From: Bradyrhizobium sp. in8p8
GTDB taxonomy: Bacteria > Pseudomonadota > Alphaproteobacteria > Rhizobiales > Xanthobacteraceae
Reading direction: 5' to 3'
Assembly (NCBI RefSeq): GCF_000426845.1
Contig: NZ_AUGD01000019.1
Location: 30,550 to 94,549, forward strand
DNA length: 64,000 nucleotides
Shown piece after piece: positions 50,795 through 58,156 of the stretch. Each line of letters opens with the position of its first letter. The stretch's first letter is position 1. The notes under the pieces were generated by a model. That model made no database searches. It saw only the letters and a program-made list of their open reading frames with translations, and was not told the DNA's origin. Position numbers and translations under genes: made by a program.

Positions 50795-51280
50795 TCACCG
50801 CGCCCCAGCCGATGGCGCGTCGGCAGACGCCTTGGTCGTCGTCCGCAAATTCTTGATGATGGTCGCGATCAGCGGCATCAGCAGCGGTGCGACCGTGCTG
50901 AGCGGATGATGCATTGCGCCCGACACTTGAGCCTGGAGCGCGCGGGCTTCGAGCTGTAGGGCCTCGATGGAGGTGTCGTGAATCTCGTTGGCGAGTTCGA
51001 TGTCGCGACCCGACGGGGCACGGCCGGCGATCACGAAGAGCACTGCCGCGATGGCGAAATTGACGGCGCCGAGGATCGCGGCCGCGGCAATTGCGCTCCA
51101 GATCTGCACCAGCGCGAAATAGGCAGACAGCTCCAGCATCAGGAGCCCGAAGGCTGCGATCAGCGCCGCGAAGGCGCGCAGGCCGAGGCCGACAAGCAAA
51201 TGACGCAGCCTGATGTCCGCGATGATCCTGTCGGTGCGCCACAGCACGCGCAGATGTCTGACGACGTTCTCCGTATTCAC
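50795..51280 (-). CDS. Phage-holin-family (Actinobacterial-holin-like) membrane protein
   Basis: A 161-residue protein with two transmembrane helices (about residues 30-57 and 60-86; FAALIAAFGLLMLELSAYFA and AAAAILGAVNFAIAAVLFVI) and a C-terminal helical tail. It belongs to the holin superfamily III-like group that usually pairs with DUF883 proteins in proteobacterial envelope-stress operons. GTG 51280 follows the DUF883 stop directly. Despite the name it is probably not a phage lysis gene. Confidence 0.75.
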   Translation of the reverse strand: MNTENVVRHLRVLWRTDRIIADIRLRHLLVGLGLRAFAALIAAFGLLMLELSAYFALVQIWSAIAAAAILGAVNFAIAAVLFVIAGRAPSGRDIELANEIHDTSIEALQLEARALQAQVSGAMHHPLSTVAPLLMPLIATIIKNLRTTTKASADAPSAGAR

Positions 51281-51556
51281 CTAATGTCTCCTCAGCATGA
51301 AGCCGACGACCACGCCCAGCGCGAAGGCGGAGGCGAGCGACGTGATTGGACGCTGCGCAACGAGGCCCTGGAGCTGTTCATGCTCCTGCTCGACGGTCTC
51401 GCCGAGTTCGGTGAGCGCAGCCTTGATCTGATCGGCGAGTGCCTCGGCACGCTCTTTCGAACTCTCGAACATCTCCTCGCCGGCGGAACTCAGCAAGCGC
51501 GTGACGTCGAGCTTCAGAGCCCGCAATTCTTCGCCCATCCTGTCACTGTCGAACAT
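51281..51556 (-). CDS. DUF883 (ElaB/YqjD-like) membrane-anchored protein
   Basis: A 91-residue protein. An amphipathic helical region (RMGEELRALKLDVTRLLSSA, then EEMFESSKERAEALADQIKA) is followed by one C-terminal transmembrane segment (ITSLASAFALGVVVGFMLRR). ElaB/YqjD homologues are inner-membrane proteins that tether ribosomes or respond to stress. ATG 51556 lies inside a longer open frame whose upstream part is unsupported. An FNR-type box at 51614 with TAGGCT (51591-51586) suits its promoter. Confidence 0.8.
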   Translation of the reverse strand: MFDSDRMGEELRALKLDVTRLLSSAGEEMFESSKERAEALADQIKAALTELGETVEQEHEQLQGLVAQRPITSLASAFALGVVVGFMLRRH

Positions 51557-51613
51557 GGATTTGGTATCCTCACTGATTTGAAGTAAGCCTAGGACCCATT
51601 GGCGCGGTCCCGC

Positions 51614-51627
51614 TTGATTTGCGTCAA
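51614..51627. promoter_or_regulatory. FNR/FixK-type box (DUF883 side)
   Basis: TTGATTTGCGTCAA, a close match to the FixK/FNR consensus. It lies between divergent DUF883 and MCE operons, centred about 41 bp before the predicted minus-strand start near 51579. Confidence 0.65.
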
Positions 51628-51647
51628 GCGGCAGGGCCTGTTCGGGC

Positions 51648-51661
51648 TTGAGACAGGTCAA
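51648..51661. promoter_or_regulatory. FNR/FixK-type box (MCE operon side)
   Basis: TTGAGACAGGTCAA with a TAGAAA hexamer at 51683-51688 at class II spacing upstream of the MCE operon. Confidence 0.6.
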
Positions 51662-51730
51662 GCCGGCCGCCACATGCCGGCCTAGAAATGCCGGCTGAAT
51701 GGAGACCGATTGTCCCGTTGAGGTGGAAGC

Positions 51731-52867
51731 GTGAACCACGAACCGATGTTGCTCGCAGCGCCGTCCGGCGATGTGCTGAACTTGCGACCCGAGGGGCCCT
51801 GGACTGCCGCAAATGTGGTGACGCTCGAGACCTTGTCCCGGTCGGTCGGAGCCGATGTCGATCGCTCGCGCGTTGTAACACTGGACATGTCGGGCGTCAG
51901 TGCGCTCGACACGCTCGGCGCCTGGGTTCTGGAGAAGCTGTCGCGCAGGGCGACATCTTCAGGCAGATCGGCCGAATTCGTCGGCGTCGCCGACCATTTC
52001 AGCGGGCTGATGGACGAGGTCCGGCAGGTCAACCGCCATACGCCGGCCCCGACGGCTGCGCCCAATCCGGTTCTGGCGAGGCTGGGCGATCTCGGCAAGT
52101 CGACGGTCGGCGCGCGGGAAGACATCACGATCTTCCTCCAGATGCTCGGTGCCTTGTTCATGGCCATCATAGGCGTGCTGCGCCGGCCGCGTTCTCTGCG
52201 GCTGACGTCGCTCGTCTATCAGCTCTACCGCATCGGATGGCAGGCGATCCCGATCGTCGCGCTGATCACCTTCCTGATCGGCGCCATCATCGCGCAACAG
52301 GGTTTCTTCCACTTCCGCAGATTCGGCGCCGAGTCCTACACGGTCGACATGGTCGGGATCCTGGTGCTGCGCGAGCTCGGCGTGCTGATCGTCGCCATCA
52401 TGGTCGCGGGGCGCTCGGGAAGCGCCTACACCGCCGAGCTCGGCTCGATGAAGATGCGTGAGGAGATCGACGCGCTCTCGACCATGGGGCTCGATCCCGT
52501 CGACGTCCTGATCCTGCCGCGCGTTGCAGCCCTGGTCATCGCGCTCCCGATCCTCACCTTCATCGGATCGATCGCCGCGCTCTACGGCGGCGGCCTTGTC
52601 GCCCAGTTCTACGGCGACATGGGACCGGCTATCTATATCGCCCGGCTGCACGAGGCCATTTCGGTCACCCACTTCAAGGTGGGCATCCTGAAGGCACCGT
52701 TCATGGCGCTGGTGATCGGGATCGTCGCCTGCAGCGAGGGGTTGCGCGTCAAGGGCAGCGCTGAGTCGCTGGGGCGGCAGACCACGACTTCGGTCGTGAA
52801 GTCGATCTTCCTGGTGATCGTGCTGGACGGCCTGTTCGCCGTGTTCTTTGCCTCGATCGGAATGTGA
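51731..52867 (+). CDS. MlaE/YrbE-type lipid ABC permease with N-terminal STAS-like domain
   Basis: A 378-residue protein. Residues 1 to about 100 form a STAS/MlaB-like domain (RVVTLDMSGVSALDTLGAWV), and about 130-378 is the MlaE permease with GMLALIG-like helices and the conserved LVLRELGVLIVAIMVAGRSG, then SAYTAELGSMKMREEIDALS. It is the membrane channel of an MCE lipid transporter with MlaF and the MCE protein encoded downstream. The cytoplasmic STAS partner, usually separate (MlaB), is fused here. The operon begins after two FNR-type boxes. Confidence 0.88.
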   Translation: MNHEPMLLAAPSGDVLNLRPEGPWTAANVVTLETLSRSVGADVDRSRVVTLDMSGVSALDTLGAWVLEKLSRRATSSGRSAEFVGVADHFSGLMDEVRQVNRHTPAPTAAPNPVLARLGDLGKSTVGAREDITIFLQMLGALFMAIIGVLRRPRSLRLTSLVYQLYRIGWQAIPIVALITFLIGAIIAQQGFFHFRRFGAESYTVDMVGILVLRELGVLIVAIMVAGRSGSAYTAELGSMKMREEIDALSTMGLDPVDVLILPRVAALVIALPILTFIGSIAALYGGGLVAQFYGDMGPAIYIARLHEAISVTHFKVGILKAPFMALVIGIVACSEGLRVKGSAESLGRQTTTSVVKSIFLVIVLDGLFAVFFASIGM

Positions 52868-53637
52868 CGATGGACGCGGCGCAAGACGAGTTCGCGATCC
52901 GCGTCCGTGACCTCGTGGTCGGCTTCGGTCGCCAGACCGTGCTCGACCGTCTGTCGCTCGACGTCCGCCGGGGCGAGATTCTCGGCCTGGTGGGGGCATC
53001 CGGCGGCGGCAAGTCGGTCTTGATGCGGACCATCATCGGTCTCATCCCGCGCCGGAGCGGGACCATCGAGGTCATGGGGCAGCCCGCCGGCGGCCATGGT
53101 CGAGCTGCAGCCACGGCATGGGGCATCCTGTTCCAGCAGGGCGCGCTGTTCTCCTCGCTGACGGTCCGCCAGAATGTCCAGTTTCCGCTCCGTGAAAATC
53201 TCGTCCTGTCGCAGGAGCTGATGGACGAGATCGCGATCGCCAAGCTCGAAATGGTCGGCCTGCGCCCCGAGGACGCCGACAAGTATCCGGCGGAGCTCTC
53301 GGGCGGCATGACCAAGCGCGTGGCGCTGGCGCGCGCGCTCGCGCTCGATCCTCCGATCCTGTTCCTGGACGAGCCGACCTCCGGCCTCGATCCGATCGCC
53401 GCCGGCGATTTCGACGCGCTGATCAAGACACTGCAAAGGACCCTGGGGCTCACGGTTTTCATGGTGACCCACGACCTTGCGAGCCTGACCACGGTCTGCG
53501 ACCGCGTTGCCGCGCTCGCGGATGGCAAGATCGTGGCGATCGGTCCGATGCGCGAACTGCTGCAATCCGAGCATCCCTGGGTGCGCGCCTATTTCCACGG
53601 CAAGCGCTCGCAGATGCTGCAACACGAGATGAGATGA
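52864..53637 (+). CDS. MlaF-type ABC ATPase
   Basis: A 257-residue ATPase. Walker A is GASGGGKSVL, the Q-loop is LFQQGALFSSLTVRQN, the signature is LSGGMTKRVALARAL, Walker B is ILFLDEPTSGLDPIAA, and the H-loop is MVTHDLASLTTV. SGGGKSV in place of SGCGKST and the GALFSSLTV segment are characteristic of Mla/Ttg2 ATPases. GTG 52864 overlaps the MlaE stop; ATG 52870 is an alternative. Confidence 0.9.
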   Translation: MTMDAAQDEFAIRVRDLVVGFGRQTVLDRLSLDVRRGEILGLVGASGGGKSVLMRTIIGLIPRRSGTIEVMGQPAGGHGRAAATAWGILFQQGALFSSLTVRQNVQFPLRENLVLSQELMDEIAIAKLEMVGLRPEDADKYPAELSGGMTKRVALARALALDPPILFLDEPTSGLDPIAAGDFDALIKTLQRTLGLTVFMVTHDLASLTTVCDRVAALADGKIVAIGPMRELLQSEHPWVRAYFHGKRSQMLQHEMR

Positions 53638-53640
53638 GAG

Positions 53641-54744
53641 ATGGAAACCCGCGCTCCCTATGTGCTGATCGGTAGTTTCGTGCTGGCCGCGATCCTCGCG
53701 GTGTTCGGCTTCGTCTATTGGCTGAACAACACCGGTGGCATCGGCCCGCGTACGAATTATCACGTGCAGTTCCAGGGACCGGTGCCGGGCCTGCTGGTCG
53801 GCGCAGGCGTGCTGTTCAACGGCATTCGCGTTGGAGAGGTGACCCAGCTCGGGCTCGCGCCGGACAACCCGCGCTTCGTCAATGCGACGATCGCGGTCGC
53901 CACTGCCACGCCGGTCCGTGCCGACACCAAGGTTGGACTCGAATTCCAGGGCCTGACCGGCGTTCCGGTCGTGACGTTGGAGGGCGGCGTGATCGTCGCC
54001 AAATCCGGCGAGCCTCTGACCTTGATCGCGGACGCCGGTGCCGGCCAGAGCATGACACAGGCGGCGCGCGACGCGCTGCGGCGCGTCGACACGGTCCTCC
54101 AAGACAATTCCGGCCCGCTGAAGGACACTATCGCGAATTTCAAGACGTTCTCTGAGGGGCTCGCGCGCAACACCGGCAAGATCGACGGCATTCTGGCGGG
54201 GCTCGAGAAGATGACCGGCGGCGGCGCGCCCGCGCAGAAGATCACCTACGACCTGCGTACGCCGCAGAACATCGGGCCTGCCGACAAGACGCTGTCCGCG
54301 TCGCTGGCGATCCCCGAGCCGACCGCGGTTGCGATGCTGCAGACCCAGCGCATGCTGTTCGCCCCTAGCGGGGACAGGCCGGACTTTGCCGATTTCCTCT
54401 GGGCCGACAGCATTCCGAAATTGGTGCAGGCCCGCCTGATCGACAGCTTCGAGAACTACGACATCGCCCACGCCCCGCTCCGCACGAGCGACCTCGGACA
54501 GGCGGACTACCAGCTCCTGATCGACATCAGGCGCTTTCGGATCGCTACGGAGGGTGATGCACGGGTCGAGATCGCCCTGTCGGCGCGGATCGTCGACAAG
54601 GGCGGCAAGGTGGTGGCCTCGCGCCTCGTCGAGGCCAGCGAAAAGCTCGACAAGGTCGAACCGGCCGCTTCAGTCGCGGCCTTCGATGCAGCCTTCGCGC
54701 GCGTCGTGAAGGAGCTGATCGGGTGGACCGTGCAGGCGGTGTGA
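53641..54744 (+). CDS. MCE/MlaD protein fused to a PqiC-like auxiliary domain
   Basis: A 367-residue protein with an N-terminal membrane anchor (residues about 8-28), an MCE domain (about 38-115; YHVQFQGPVPGLLVGAGVLF, VGLEFQGLTGVPVVTLEGG), a helical linker, then a second domain from about residue 200 (LADSI-like FLWADSIPKLVQARLIDSFE, LLIDIRRFRIATEGDARVEI). The last domain matches the ABC-transport auxiliary lipoprotein (PqiC/LetC, DUF330) family, normally a separate outer-membrane lipoprotein. The fusion would tether MCE ring and auxiliary component in one chain. It likely moves lipids across the periplasm. Confidence 0.83.
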   Translation: METRAPYVLIGSFVLAAILAVFGFVYWLNNTGGIGPRTNYHVQFQGPVPGLLVGAGVLFNGIRVGEVTQLGLAPDNPRFVNATIAVATATPVRADTKVGLEFQGLTGVPVVTLEGGVIVAKSGEPLTLIADAGAGQSMTQAARDALRRVDTVLQDNSGPLKDTIANFKTFSEGLARNTGKIDGILAGLEKMTGGGAPAQKITYDLRTPQNIGPADKTLSASLAIPEPTAVAMLQTQRMLFAPSGDRPDFADFLWADSIPKLVQARLIDSFENYDIAHAPLRTSDLGQADYQLLIDIRRFRIATEGDARVEIALSARIVDKGGKVVASRLVEASEKLDKVEPAASVAAFDAAFARVVKELIGWTVQAV

Positions 54745-54750
54745 GGCCGG

Positions 54751-55068
54751 CTATTCCAGCGTCTTCAGGTAGGACAGCAGGTCGTGGATCTGGCCCGGGC
54801 TGAGCTCGAAGGCGGGCATATCGTCATGCCCGGTATAGATTCCCTCCGCCAGCGCCTCACCAAGGCTGTCGATCGGATAGCGCCGGTGCAGGCTGCGTAG
54901 CGGAGGCGCGGTCCCGAGCGGACTCTTGGAGACGCGGTCGATCGCGTGACAGCGTGCGCAATTGGCCCGAGCAAAGGCCTTGCCGCGTTGCTCGGCGGTC
55001 GGGGCCGCCAGCGCAGGCGTGATCAGAAGCAGCCCAATCAGGCCGTGACGCAGTGCGCTTTGCAGCAT
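54751..55068 (-). CDS. Small c-type cytochrome
   Basis: A 105-residue exported cytochrome c. Signal peptide residues 1-21 (GLIGLLLITPALAA), haem motif C37-A-R-C40-H41, and axial Met probably M84 in DDMPAF. It is likely a mono-haem electron carrier in the periplasm. The upstream box TTGATCTGAGTCAA is centred about 41 bp before a predicted start with a good TATTCT -10 (55103-55098), so it is a likely member of the low-oxygen regulon with the divergent FNR gene. The start codon lacks a clear Shine-Dalgarno, so a few residues either way are possible. Confidence 0.83.
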   Translation of the reverse strand: MLQSALRHGLIGLLLITPALAAPTAEQRGKAFARANCARCHAIDRVSKSPLGTAPPLRSLHRRYPIDSLGEALAEGIYTGHDDMPAFELSPGQIHDLLSYLKTLE

Positions 55069-55124
55069 AAGGAGTGATCCCGTCGAACTCTGGAGGCAGA
55101 ATAAGACGGGGATGCCACCCAAAT

Positions 55125-55138
55125 TTGATCTGAGTCAA
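55125..55138. promoter_or_regulatory. FNR/FixK-type box between cytochrome c and fnr
   Basis: TTGATCTGAGTCAA, serving both directions: TATTCT for the cytochrome (minus) and TAAAAT at 55159-55164 for the FNR gene (plus). It implies FNR autoregulation. Confidence 0.7.
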
Positions 55139-55223
55139 TCGGCTTGGGCGCGGTGCAGTAAAATGCAAACCGCGCGGTGGACTCGGCTTGGTGTCGGGGG
55201 GCAGCTGGTGCGAGGAGCGGTGG

Positions 55224-55937
55224 ATGAAGCCTTCCGTGGTCATGATTGAGCCGAACGGGCATTTTTGCGACGATTGCGCCGTACGCGGAGCGGCGGTCTG
55301 TTCGTCGCTGAATGCGGCCGAGCTCAGGGAATTCGAGCATCTCGGCCGCCGCGTTCATTTCGGGGCAGGCGACACCGTGTTCTCCGAAGAGGACATCACT
55401 ACCTCGTTCTACAACGTCCTCGAAGGCGTCATGCGGCTGTACAAGCTGCTGCCCGATGGCCGGCGGCAGATCGTGGGTTTTGCCTTGCCCGGCGACTTCC
55501 TTGGGATGAATCTATCCGGCCGGCACAATTTTTCGGCCGATGCAATCGGCGTGGTGACCGTGTGCCAGTTCGCAAAGGCGCTCTTCACGCGTTTCATCGA
55601 GGACCGGCCGCAACTGCTCAGGCGCATCAATGAGCTGGCCATTCGGGAGCTAAGCCAGGCTCGCGACCACATGGTCCTGCTCGGTCGACGCTCGGCCGAT
55701 GAGAAGGTTGCAACCTTTCTGCTCGGCTGGCGCGAGCGGCAGGTCGCAATCAAGGGATTGTCGGACACGGTACCCCTCCCGATGAGCCGTCAGGATATAG
55801 CCGACTACCTCGGTCTGACCATTGAAACGGTGAGCCGCACCTTCACCAAACTGGAGCGGCAGGGCGTGATCGAGATCATTCACGGCGGCATCAGCCTGCT
55901 CGATCCGGCTCGCGTCGAAGCAATGGCGGCCGCCTGA
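55224..55937 (+). CDS. FNR/FnrN-type oxygen-sensing transcription factor
   Basis: A 237-residue Crp/Fnr protein. Cysteines C15, C18, C26 and C114 (HFCDDCAVRGAAVC; GVVTVCQFAK) are placed to hold an oxygen-labile Fe-S cluster as in FNR. The recognition helix has E201, S204, R205 (ETVSR), the pattern that reads TTGA half-sites. ATG 55224 has AGGAG seven bases upstream and is preferred over an earlier GTG. It is the natural candidate to bind the TTGA-N6-TCAA boxes scattered over 42-56 kb, though FixK proteins bind the same sequence. Confidence 0.88.
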   Translation: MKPSVVMIEPNGHFCDDCAVRGAAVCSSLNAAELREFEHLGRRVHFGAGDTVFSEEDITTSFYNVLEGVMRLYKLLPDGRRQIVGFALPGDFLGMNLSGRHNFSADAIGVVTVCQFAKALFTRFIEDRPQLLRRINELAIRELSQARDHMVLLGRRSADEKVATFLLGWRERQVAIKGLSDTVPLPMSRQDIADYLGLTIETVSRTFTKLERQGVIEIIHGGISLLDPARVEAMAAA

Positions 55938-55964
55938 GATCCTGTACGGCACGGCGTCGGGCAT

Positions 55965-55978
55965 TTGATCTCGATCAA
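55965..55978. promoter_or_regulatory. Perfect FNR box before a small membrane peptide gene
   Basis: TTGATCTCGATCAA, a perfect palindrome TTGAT-N4-ATCAA. ATAATG at 56001-56006 lies at the -10 position for a start near 56013. Confidence 0.75.
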
Positions 55979-56029
55979 TGACGCGTGCCGCGCACCGCCA
56001 ATAATGCTCCAAACAAATGGGGGGGGAGC

Positions 56030-56158
56030 ATGATGCCTGCTGACGCGCTACTGGTGACCTTTGTCGTCGTCTCGATCTTCGTCGCATTCGCCGCAGTTCT
56101 GGCTTGGGCAGACCGGCAAACCAGCTCAGGCCGGCTCGATTCGAATTCCAAGAGCTGA
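56030..56158 (+). CDS. 42-residue single-span membrane peptide
   Basis: A small gene: ATG 56030 (or 56033) preceded by GGGGGGAG, ending at TGA 56156-56158. The peptide has a strongly hydrophobic segment, residues 6-26 (ALLVTFVVVSIFVAFAAVLA), then a short polar tail. It has the size and topology of small accessory subunits of terminal oxidases or transporters, but I do not recognise a family. The perfect FNR box, fitting -10 and close Shine-Dalgarno make it a credible low-oxygen-induced microprotein. Confidence 0.6.
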   Translation: MMPADALLVTFVVVSIFVAFAAVLAWADRQTSSGRLDSNSKS

Positions 56159-56437
56159 ATTTCCGTCAGGATTAGTCCGCCTCCAGCACGCTCATGGCCG
56201 ACGCTCGCCGGCCCTCGCTGACGCTTGGTGGCATCTCAGCGCAATCGTGGCTTGCGCAACCTGCAACTCTGCATCGACGCAGACGCATCGGCGCATCCTT
56301 CGGATGCGAACTTCGGGCTCTCGCACGGCCTTTGATGACATTTGCCTCAAATCGCGCCCGTTGCTTTCCGGTTGAAAAGCTTGGCAACGTTGACTACGCA
56401 GGAACCCAGTACCTCGTAGCCTTGGGAGCCCCGCGGC

Positions 56438-57166
56438 GTGCCTCAGGACAAGACCGGCGACCCCCGACAGCCGGCGGGTAACAAACTAGCGGTCCTGCGC
56501 AAGCACCCGATCTTCGCGGATCTGGAGCCGGAGGCGCTGGATCAGCTCTGCCGTTACGCCAAGCACACGACGGTCAAGCGCGGCGCAACGATCGCCGCCA
56601 AGGGCGATCCCGGCAACAGCCTGTTCGCGGTGATCGCGGGGACGGTGAAGATCTCGTCGTCGTCGCCCGATGGTCGGAATGCCATCCTCAACCTGATCGG
56701 TCCGGGTGAAATCTTTGGCGAGATCGCAGTGCTCGACGGCGCGCCCAGGTCGGCGGATGCGACCGCCAACACAAATTGCGAGCTCTACGTCATCGATCGC
56801 CGGGACTTCCTTCCGTTCGTGAAGAGCCAGCCGGCGCTGGCGATGAAGTTCATCGAGCTGCTTTGCGCGCGTCTGCGCTGGACCAGTCAGCAGGTCGAGC
56901 AGGTGATCCTGCAGAATCTGCCGGGCCGGCTTGCGAGCGCGCTGCTCGGTCTCACCGAAGAGCGCAAGCTCGATTCCGGCAGTGGCACGCTCTCCATCAC
57001 GCAGCAGGAGATCAGCGAGATGGTGGGGATGACGCGAGAGAGCATCAACAAGCAGTTGCGCGCCTGGGCCGGCCGTAACTGGGTTCGCCTCGAGCACGGC
57101 GCCATCGTCGTGCTGGATACGGATGCGCTACGCGCACTTGCGGAGAGCGGCGTCGACGGTACGTGA
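56438..57166 (+). CDS. Crp/Fnr family regulator without iron-sulfur cysteines
   Basis: A 242-residue regulator. The cyclic-nucleotide-type sensor domain contains GEIFGEIAVLDGAPRSADAT (residues about 90-110) and the C-terminal helix-turn-helix is ITQQEISEMVGMTRESINKQ followed by LRAWAGRNWVRLEHG. The recognition helix lacks the E-x2-S-R signature of FNR, so it reads a different site. The cysteines needed for an Fe-S cluster are absent. Start is GTG 56438. The 278-bp gap upstream shows no FNR box; the signal it responds to is unknown. Confidence 0.85.
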   Translation: MPQDKTGDPRQPAGNKLAVLRKHPIFADLEPEALDQLCRYAKHTTVKRGATIAAKGDPGNSLFAVIAGTVKISSSSPDGRNAILNLIGPGEIFGEIAVLDGAPRSADATANTNCELYVIDRRDFLPFVKSQPALAMKFIELLCARLRWTSQQVEQVILQNLPGRLASALLGLTEERKLDSGSGTLSITQQEISEMVGMTRESINKQLRAWAGRNWVRLEHGAIVVLDTDALRALAESGVDGT

Positions 57167-57175
57167 TCCCCTGAC

Positions 57176-57952
57176 CTAGTTGTCGAGGATGGCGACCGCG
57201 CGGGTCCAGCCCGCGGACGCCCTCTCGATCTTCACAGGAAAGCAGGCGATCGTGAAGCCGGTCGAAGGCAGCTGGTCGAGATTGTGCAGCTTCTCGAGAT
57301 GGCAATAGCCGATGTGCCGTCCCGCCTTGTGGCCCTCCCAGATCAGGCCGGCATCTCTTGTTTCGGCATACTTCTTCGCAGTGTAGACGAACGGCGCGTC
57401 CCAGCTCCAGCCGTCGGTGCCCGTCAGCCGCACGCCGCGTTGGAGCAGATACATGGTTGCTTCATAGCCCATGCCGCAGCCGGAACTGACGTAGTCGGCT
57501 TGCCCGAACTTTGCGCCGGCACTGGTGTTGACGACGACGATCTCCAGCGGTGACAGTGTGTGCCCGATGCGCTTCAGTTCGTTCTCGACATCCTCGGCAT
57601 TCACCACGTAGCCATCGGGCAGATGCCGGAAGTCGAGCTTCACGCCGGGCTGGAAGCACCATTCGAGCGGCACTTCGTCGATGGTCCACGACCGCTCGCC
57701 GCGGTTCATGGTGGGATGGAAGTGCCAGGGCGCGTCGAGATGCGTCCCGTTGTGCGTCGAGAGTGAGACCTGCTCGACGGCCCAGCCCTGGCCATCCGGA
57801 AGGTCTTCCGCCTTGAGGCCGTCGAAGAACTGCAGCATGCGCGGCAGGCCCTGCTGATGATCGATATACTGGATGGTCGGGTGATTGCCTGGGGGATCGG
57901 CGGTCACGTCGTTCGCGAGCGCCACCGAAATATCGATCAGCTTGCGCGGCAT
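57176..57952 (-). CDS. Cyclase-family (kynurenine formamidase-like) metal hydrolase
   Basis: A 258-residue protein with the cyclase motif H67-N-G-T-H71-L-D73-A-P-W-H77, the metal site of KynB-type formamidases and isatin hydrolases. Residues 190-210 carry the GTDGWSWDAPF loop. It hydrolyses an amide or lactam (N-formylkynurenine in KynB; isatin in IsaB). ATG 57952 has AGGGA seven bases upstream; ATG 57958 would overlap that site. It is convergent with the Crp-type gene. Isatin and N-formyl compounds lie near anthranilate metabolism, so a link to the anthranilate genes 20 kb away is conceivable. Confidence 0.85.
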   Translation of the reverse strand: MPRKLIDISVALANDVTADPPGNHPTIQYIDHQQGLPRMLQFFDGLKAEDLPDGQGWAVEQVSLSTHNGTHLDAPWHFHPTMNRGERSWTIDEVPLEWCFQPGVKLDFRHLPDGYVVNAEDVENELKRIGHTLSPLEIVVVNTSAGAKFGQADYVSSGCGMGYEATMYLLQRGVRLTGTDGWSWDAPFVYTAKKYAETRDAGLIWEGHKAGRHIGYCHLEKLHNLDQLPSTGFTIACFPVKIERASAGWTRAVAILDN

Positions 57953-58156
57953 CGGCATTCCCTCAACCTGGTTCCGGCGTTCCGGCATCTTGAGCGGGCT
58001 TCATCGGCAGCGTCAAGTCACGTCGCCTTCATGGATGCGCCGGATCGTTCGATGCAACTCCTGCATTGATCGATGCCGATCTGCTCGCATTCTCGCTGTG
58101 GCTGCCACGCCTCTTGATGGGCTACAAGGGCTGGCAACATCAGGGAGACGCTATCA

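Noticed and set aside
50795..51280. Prophage lysis cassette from the holin-family hit
   Set aside because: The partner is a DUF883 protein and no phage genes are nearby, which fits an envelope-stress pair.
52633..54471. A 612-codon minus-strand open frame
   Set aside because: It runs through the MlaF and MCE genes in the opposite direction; composition and lack of motifs mark it as a shadow.
42138..55978. Assigning the boxes specifically to FixK2
   Set aside because: FNR and FixK proteins share the TTGA-N6-TCAA site; a four-cysteine FNR is encoded here, but FixK elsewhere in the genome cannot be excluded.
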